A stretch of 10,742 bases of DNA from the NCBI GenBank assembly GCA_903920835.1, contig CAIXNQ010000164.1:1-10742 (forward strand), given 5' to 3'. Of this stretch, positions 7,924 to 10,742 are shown in pieces. Below the pieces are notes generated by a model, which was given only the letters and a program-made list of their open reading frames with translations, ran no database searches and had not been told where the DNA came from. The stretch's first letter is position 1. Each line of letters opens with the position of its first letter. The stretch is from an uncultured Bacteroidota bacterium. GTDB lineage: Bacteria; Bacteroidota; Bacteroidia; Flavobacteriales; Flavobacteriaceae. A program made the position numbers and the translations under genes.

Positions 7924-7950
7924 TGAATTGTGAATTATCAATATTGAATT
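7924..7950 (+). repeat. Short TGAATT-rich stretch after the symporter
   Basis: Three copies of TGAATT (7924-7929, 7931-7936, 7945-7950) occur just after the symporter stop. Such degenerate repeats are common in AT-rich flavobacterial spacers. No function is evident. Confidence 0.4.
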
Positions 7951-8015
7951 AAAATGGTTGTTGCTTGATGATTGACTGCCTAAAACTTTAGACCTGTTGC
8001 TTAAAATCTACTACT

Positions 8016-8045
8016 AAACTACTACTACCTTTCAGTAGTTTTTTT
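8016..8045 (+). terminator. Rho-independent terminator of the hydrolase-symporter unit
   Basis: AAACTACT (8016-8023) pairs perfectly with AGTAGTTT (8034-8041) around a 10-nt loop, and the stem runs into seven Ts (8039-8045). An alternative register pairs ACTACT with AGTAGT. It lies about 100 nt after the symporter stop, on the strand of that operon. The stem is AT-rich but the layout is classical. Confidence 0.65.
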
Positions 8046-8054
8046 ATAATAACA

Positions 8055-8285
8055 GTTTTTATTGTTTAGATTTGTGCTGTCAACGTTTTGCTCTTTGCTG
8101 TCAGAGTTTTGGTTTGTGCTGTCAGTTTTTTGCTCTTTGCTGTCAGTTTTTTGGTTTATGCTGTCAGTTTTTTACTATCTGCTGTCAGAGTTTTGGTGCT
8201 TGCTGTCATGTTTTTAATATTCGTCGTTAAAGTTTTACTCTTTGCTTTTGATGTTTTGACACCTGCTGTCAGTGTTTTATAACAA
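8055..8285. repeat. 21-nt tandem repeat array, about 11 units
   Basis: Units start at 8055 (degenerate), 8076, 8097, 8118, 8139, 8160, 8181, 8202, 8223, 8244 and 8265, with no slip from the 21-nt period. The core GCTGTCA is exact in eight units, followed by a T-rich run (mostly TTTTG) and a variable six-base tail. The first four full units form a dimer repeat: 8076-8117 and 8118-8159 agree at about 36 of 42 bases, their tails alternating CTCTTT and GTTTRT. Units decay toward both ends. The unit contains no stop in any plus frame, so open frames here are a by-product. One plus frame reads as purely hydrophobic heptads from a TTG; the minus frame reads Lys/Thr-rich heptads (LTAKSKK, LTAQTKT) but has stops at 8156-8158 and 8066-8068. 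Most likely non-coding. Confidence 0.9.
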
Positions 8286-8298
8286 TGCGCGCGCGCCC
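8285..8298. other. CG-alternating tract (Z-DNA-prone) at the end of the array
   Basis: Strict purine-pyrimidine alternation runs for 12 nt (8285-8296, ATGCGCGCGCGC) and is followed by CC. It sits in otherwise strongly AT-rich DNA immediately after the last repeat unit. Alternating CG of this length can adopt Z-form under negative supercoiling. No function is shown. Confidence 0.5.
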
Positions 8299-8485
8299 AG
8301 TAACAAAACAACGGCGTCAATAGCTAAAACTTTGGTGGCATTATTATAAAAAAGTATCACTAATAATATGTTTTTAGATAACTCGAATAGAATTATTAGA
8401 TATTTTATTACATATTATAATATTTATTATTTGACATTAGAAATCAATATCAACTAAACAATATTCTCTAGAAAATAGCGTAAAG
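8299..8485. other. AT-rich spacer without a recognisable gene
   Basis: Very AT-rich DNA with no convincing ORF. It contains a perfect 12-bp palindrome, ATATTATAATAT (8412-8423), and a TTGACA (8431-8436) with no properly spaced -7 element. A copy of CTAAAACTTT at 8324-8333 repeats one at 7980-7989, so the two lie on either side of the terminator and array. Confidence 0.5.
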
Positions 8486-8624
8486 ATGAAAGATGAACTA
8501 AACAATTGGTTTTCAAAACCTAAAAAACAGGAGGTAAAAGAAAAATGAAATTGATTGGGTTGTTAATTATTTTTATATGTTTGAAGAGTTAATAAAGTCT
8601 GTAGTTTGTCAGACTTATAAATGA
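8486..8624 (+). pseudogene. Small gene remnant or overlapping micro-ORFs
   Basis: ATG at 8486 opens a 20-codon charged peptide (starts MKDELNNWFSKPKK, TGA at 8546-8548). Its stop overlaps by 4 nt the ATG (8545) of a 15-codon hydrophobic peptide (MKLIGLLIIFICLKS, stop 8590-8592), and a perfect AGGAGGT (8529-8535) lies 9 nt before that ATG. Alternatively, a +1 shift near the A-run at 8541-8545 joins the first peptide to the frame continuing NEIDWVVNYFYMFEEL and ending with TGA at 8622-8624, giving about 45 protein-like residues. I recognise neither version. A decayed or frameshifted small gene and a coupled micro-ORF pair are both possible. Confidence 0.3.
8595..8616. other. Perfect 7-bp hairpin in the convergent spacer
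   Basis: AAGTCTG (8595-8601) and CAGACTT (8610-8616) form a 7-bp stem with an 8-nt loop. It lies just after the hydrophobic micro-ORF and 53 nt downstream of the dctA stop on the other strand. There is no long T-run on either side, so it is at best a weak terminator for dctA or for a small plus-strand transcript. Confidence 0.35.
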
Positions 8625-8668
8625 GTTGGTAACAAATTTTAAAAACCCAACAAGAAATTATTAATTTT

Positions 8669-9904
8669 TCACTCGGTCTCAACAAGAATTGGTTCTTCAA
8701 CAGCGATATATTCGCCTTCGCTTTTAGAAATGACAATGGTTGCCACCCCGTTTCCGATAAAGTTAGTTATGGCTCTAGCCTCGCTCATGAATTTATCGAC
8801 TCCCAGCAGAAACGCAAGTCCTTCAAGCGGAATTCTGTGAATGGTTGCCAGGGTTGAAGCCAAGACTATAAAACCGCTGCCTGTTACACCCGCTGCTCCT
8901 TTTGAGGTAATCATTAAAAGCCCAATGATGGTAAAAATTTCGGCTATTGAAAGGTGTACATTATATAATTGTGCCAAAAATATTATAGACATCGAAAGAT
9001 AAATCGAAGTGCCGTCAAGATTGAAAGAATAACCCGTCGGAACAACGAGTCCAACTACAGATTTACTGCAGCCCATTCTTTCGAGCTTGTCCATTAGGTT
9101 AGGCAAAGCAGCTTCTGAAGATGAAGTGCCAAGAACTATTAATAGCTCTTCTTTGATGTATTTTATAAATTGCCAGATGTTTATTTTGTAATATTTTAAT
9201 ATGCTTCCCAAAATGAGGAAAACAAAAATAAACATGGTAACATACACCGTTAGCATTAATTTTCCCAACGGAATCAGCGTATGCAAACCAAATTTACCTA
9301 CTGTATATGCCATTCCACCAAAAGCACCAACAGGAGCAAGATACATCACAAATTTTAATGTTTTGAAAACAATCGAAGAGCATTTGTTTAAAAAGGCAAC
9401 AATCTGCCCTCTTTTTGAATGATAATTTAATAAAATCCCGACAACAATTGCTATGATCAAAACTTGAAGTGTTGAATTGTTCATGAAAAAAGTAAGCCAA
9501 TTAAAACCCTCACTCGTGTTTTGGGTATATTTACTTGCGTCTTGAATTTCTAAACCAGTTTTATCAATCTTTCCGGGCTGCGCCAAATAGCCAACAATAA
9601 TTCCGATGGTCAATGCAATCGTGCTTACAATTTCAAAATAGAGCAGCGATTTTAGTCCGATGCGTCCTACTTTTTTAAGGTCGCCCATGCCGCCAATTCC
9701 GAGCACTATGGTCAAAAAAATAATTGGAATGATAAAAAGCTTTATGATGCTAATAAATCCATCGCCAACCAGTTTCATTTCGATACCAGTTTCTGGATGA
9801 AAATGACCAATAAAAATCCCGAGCAGTATAGCAATTAATACCCAAAAAGTAAGGTTTGAAACTATCGAGAGTGCAATATTTTTTGATTTTGGTGAAGCGT
9901 TCAT
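8669..9904 (-). CDS. dctA: C4-dicarboxylate:cation symporter DctA
   Basis: This 411-residue inner-membrane carrier belongs to the DAACS/SDF (glutamate transporter-like) family and follows DctA closely, including segments such as VGDGFISIIKL and LLYFEIVSTIAL near the N-terminus. Functional motifs are intact: the hairpin 1 serine-rich loop GTSSSEAALP (259-268), PTGYSFNLDGTSIY with NLDGT at 295-299, the hairpin 2 loop SKGAAGVTGSGF (334-345), and DKFMSEARAITNFIGNGVAT (370-389) with R377, N381 and N385. It is expected to import succinate, fumarate and malate with cations. The C-terminal tail is short and acidic compared with E. coli DctA. It starts 21 nt after the porin gene and no promoter is evident in that gap, so the two are probably co-transcribed. 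Confidence 0.95.
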   Translation of the reverse strand: MNASPKSKNIALSIVSNLTFWVLIAILLGIFIGHFHPETGIEMKLVGDGFISIIKLFIIPIIFLTIVLGIGGMGDLKKVGRIGLKSLLYFEIVSTIALTIGIIVGYLAQPGKIDKTGLEIQDASKYTQNTSEGFNWLTFFMNNSTLQVLIIAIVVGILLNYHSKRGQIVAFLNKCSSIVFKTLKFVMYLAPVGAFGGMAYTVGKFGLHTLIPLGKLMLTVYVTMFIFVFLILGSILKYYKINIWQFIKYIKEELLIVLGTSSSEAALPNLMDKLERMGCSKSVVGLVVPTGYSFNLDGTSIYLSMSIIFLAQLYNVHLSIAEIFTIIGLLMITSKGAAGVTGSGFIVLASTLATIHRIPLEGLAFLLGVDKFMSEARAITNFIGNGVATIVISKSEGEYIAVEEPILVETE

Positions 9905-9925
9905 TTTTTGAAATGCTATAATAAA

Positions 9926-10742
9926 TTAAAAAACTACTTGAAAGCTTAACTGTCCAGATATTGTTTTTACTTTTTCAACAACATTCGACACAGTGTTGAT
10001 TTGGTCTTGATTTAATGAAGTGAATGAAGTTTGGATTTTTAGATTATGACCTTTAATGTATTTTGTAAACCCAACGGTGTAGGCGTTTTGATTTGCCAAC
10101 AAAGAGCTATCGTTATTGAACTCTTTAGTTAGTTTTTCATATTTAAGATCTAATGAATATCCAGATTTAGTTACATAACCACTCTGAATATTTATACCGT
10201 TTCCTAATACTAAATATTTGCTAATATCAGTTGGATATAAAGGCAATGTAGCAGCAGTATCTACAAAAGAACCATCAAGCGCCAGGGCTGAAGTTTTGAT
10301 GTATTCTCCCAATAAAGAGAAACCTTTGTATTTAAGTAAGATATCTCCATAGTACTTTCTATAATTCGGAAGTTTTTCTTTTGCAGAACTGTCATATAAT
10401 GAAAATTCGGCATGTCCTTCTCCAATTTTATTACTGGCTCCAACGTTCAAACTGCAGGCGGCTCCAGCAAGAATTTTAACCTTGTCTTCGTGTAATAAAT
10501 CTGCTATATAGCCATCATTTCCTGGTTTGAAATTCCCCAAAGGCAATAGATCTAGTCGCCCACCGTATTTCAAGCCACCTTTATCTACATCGGTTGAATT
10601 GGTGCCAAATGAATTGATTCCGTCACCAGATGTAACAGCAAATTTTGGCTTAATAACAAAAGATTTTTTGCCTAGTTGTCCCTCAAAAAACATTCCGAAT
10701 TCTCTACCAGAATTACAAAATGTTGAGCTAAAAATGCCACGA
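9926..10742 (-). CDS. OprO/P-like (phosphate-selective type) porin, 5' end off window
   Basis: The frame is open from the right edge to TAA at 9926-9928. The visible 271 residues are the C-terminal part of an outer-membrane beta-barrel. The internal ATG at 10693 is not the true start, because coding continues upstream (…SGREFGMFFEG). Features typical of the Porin_O_P family are the GREFG...LGKK segment, FAVTSGDG, a GGRLDLLPLG strand, a YKGFSLLGEYIKTSA strand, KYIKGHNLKIQ and the terminal ...SFQVVF, whose final phenylalanine suits BAM recognition. Despite the family name, many members pass other anions or are uncharacterised. Being first in a unit with dctA, it may supply dicarboxylates to the periplasm. 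About a third of the protein, including the signal peptide, is probably missing. Confidence 0.85.
   Translation of the reverse strand, partial: RGIFSSTFCNSGREFGMFFEGQLGKKSFVIKPKFAVTSGDGINSFGTNSTDVDKGGLKYGGRLDLLPLGNFKPGNDGYIADLLHEDKVKILAGAACSLNVGASNKIGEGHAEFSLYDSSAKEKLPNYRKYYGDILLKYKGFSLLGEYIKTSALALDGSFVDTAATLPLYPTDISKYLVLGNGINIQSGYVTKSGYSLDLKYEKLTKEFNNDSSLLANQNAYTVGFTKYIKGHNLKIQTSFTSLNQDQINTVSNVVEKVKTISGQLSFQVVF

Noticed and set aside
8088..8282. 64-codon plus-strand ORF across the 21-nt array
   Set aside because: It needs a TTG start. The repeat unit has no stop in any plus frame, and the product is monotonous hydrophobic heptads, so openness is a consequence of the repeat.
8055..8285. CRISPR array
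   Set aside because: Units are 21 nt and contiguous with no unique spacers, and no cas genes are nearby.
8412..8423. 12-bp palindrome ATATTATAATAT as an operator or origin site
   Set aside because: It consists only of A and T in very AT-rich DNA, with no partner copies or adjacent gene start.
8555..8583. Plus-strand promoter: TTG at 8555-8557 and TATGTTTG at 8576-8583, 18 nt apart
   Set aside because: The motif fit is fair, but it would read only into a short hairpin and the antisense 3' end of dctA. In AT-rich DNA a chance match is likely.
10261..10443. 60-codon minus-strand ORF inside the porin
   Set aside because: It is an alternative frame of the porin gene with no supporting features.

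Overview
The window looks like chromosome of a low-GC member of the Bacteroidota, most likely a Flavobacterium-like member of the Flavobacteriaceae. Evidence: a long secreted multi-domain protein with flavobacterial Ig-like and FN3-like modules of the kind carried by type IX secretion substrates; a LytS/LytTR two-component pair; an OprO/P-type porin; lipoproteins with short SxC lipoboxes; AT-rich spacers; and a TAnnTTTG-type -7 element. No RNA gene, transposase or CRISPR array is visible.

Layout. (1) 1-3387, minus: a giant secreted adhesin-like protein, cut by the left edge. (2) 3515-5293, minus: LytTR response regulator preceded by its LytS-type histidine kinase, co-directional with the adhesin and upstream of it. 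(3) 5294-5507: divergent spacer with a direct-repeat pair and a 20-codon lipobox micro-ORF. (4) 5508-7913, plus: lipoprotein alpha/beta hydrolase and a DASS/SLC13 anion symporter, 9 nt apart. (5) 7914-8668: gene-poor convergent spacer with a terminator, a strict 21-nt tandem array of about 11 units, a CG-alternating tract and tiny ORFs. (6) 8669-10742, minus: OprO/P-like porin (5' end off the window) followed 21 nt later by dctA.

How it fits together. Both transport units probably deal with small organic anions. On the minus strand the porin could admit anions through the outer membrane and DctA take them through the inner membrane. On the plus strand a surface or periplasmic esterase could release a substrate for the DASS carrier. 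The kinase and regulator sit directly upstream of the adhesin.

The most interesting signal is a matching pair of 10-nt boxes (consensus TKTGCAKTRA), spaced exactly 21 nt, found both upstream of the kinase-regulator genes and upstream of the adhesin. Pairs of direct repeats about two helical turns apart are the usual operator geometry of LytTR regulators, so a self-regulating kinase-regulator-adhesin circuit is a concrete hypothesis. The intergenic array has the same 21-nt period and a partly similar core, which may be coincidence.
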